Shown here: positions 63,919-64,000 of the stretch, in pieces
Layout of the letters: every line of letters starts with the position of its first letter
How positions within the stretch are numbered: the stretch's first letter is position 1
The notes under the pieces: generated by a model
Told to the model about the DNA's origin: nothing
Database searches by the model: none
Seen by the model: the letters and a program-made list of their open reading frames with translations, nothing else
Made by a program: the position numbers and the translations under genes
DNA from: Martinezella calliandrae
GTDB taxonomy: Bacteria > Pseudomonadota > Alphaproteobacteria > Rhizobiales > Rhizobiaceae
DNA length: 64,000 nt
Direction: 5' to 3'
Assembly: GCF_030272695.1 (NCBI RefSeq)
Contig: NZ_JARFYN010000009.1
Location: 123,592-187,591, forward strand

Positions 63919-64000
63919 TTGTGAGCATAGGCGAAGCGGCGGAAGTTTTGGGCGTGTCGATCACGACATTGCGCCGATGGGAAGCTGAAGGCCGTCTGGT
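63909..64000 (+). mobile_element. IS607-family serine recombinase (TnpA) N-terminus, cut by window edge
   Basis: The last 31 codons read FVSIGEAAEVLGVSITTLRR and WEAEGRLV, the MerR-like DNA-binding domain that opens IS607-type serine recombinases. The catalytic domain should lie beyond 64000. ATG 63909 or GTG 63921 may start it; GGAGAG precedes the GTG. IS607 elements move by serine recombination and usually carry a TnpB gene after this one. The family call rests on 31 residues. Confidence 0.65.

Overview
The window looks like a plasmid or chromid segment from a fast-growing Rhizobium (Rhizobiaceae, R. etli / R. leguminosarum / R. tropici group). Four things support this. The left edge cuts a RepA partitioning gene of a repABC replicon. 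The right half holds a hybrid FixL with a FixK-type regulator and an FxkR-like response regulator, an arrangement known from R. etli and R. leguminosarum plasmids. The gene families are typical of rhizobial accessory replicons (IalB, DmeF, BigR/Blh, AraC, GMC). GC content is high, with many short decayed genes. No rRNA, tRNA or CRISPR was seen.

Layout: 1-5.7 kb: repA (runs off the left edge), DUF488, a 3-hydroxyisobutyrate/threonate dehydrogenase-like enzyme, MarR, a small bactofilin-like protein, a nonsense-mutated secreted-protein gene and an anion permease. 5.9-10.2 kb: Tim44-domain protein, then a minus-strand envelope operon (broken YadA-like adhesin, IalB, unknown membrane-anchored protein, DUF4189, IalB) with overlapping stop/start codons. 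10.2-15.4 kb: pirin, amidase, a flavin-monooxygenase remnant, a P-loop kinase, a coupled pair of very small genes and a hydratase. 15.6-19.7 kb: a DmeR/DmeF-like metal regulator and exporter, then a two-component system. 20-32.5 kb: two GT25 glycosyltransferases, HdeD, arginine deiminase with two ArcD-like antiporters behind a five-copy 13-bp repeat, a frameshifted amidohydrolase, an AI-2E-type permease and a membrane-bound phosphoesterase. 33-41 kb: a catalytically impaired SDR, three AraC regulators, a GH5 glycosidase and a GMC oxidoreductase.

41-48.5 kb: an nnrS remnant, then a sulfide/persulfide module. One arm is blh - YeeE - YeeE - TauE on the minus strand; the other is peroxiredoxin - BigR on the plus strand, with an ArsR-type palindrome between them. 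Patatin, a GntP permease and UspA follow. 48.7-49.7 kb is a graveyard of an SDR gene and an ABC ATPase gene. 50-64 kb is a low-oxygen region: a second GMC oxidoreductase, hemN, pseudoazurin, a fixI remnant, CBS-BON, tandem UspA, fxkR-like, fixK-like, hybrid fixL, a DUF1476 (F1-ATPase zeta-like) gene, a cysQ remnant, a two-domain kinase and the start of an IS607-type recombinase.

How it fits together: haem-PAS FixL would sense oxygen and FxkR would act at a K-box-like direct repeat in front of fixK. FixK would then act on TTGAY-N4-RTCAA boxes. Four perfect boxes lie at 56123, 56232, 61675 and 62143, and near matches lie before hemN, the first uspA and the nnrS remnant. The perfect ones sit beside uspA, the CBS gene, the DUF1476 gene and the cysQ-remnant/kinase pair. 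Gene decay is widespread; several frameshifts fall in G/C homopolymers, so some may be sequencing errors rather than real lesions.
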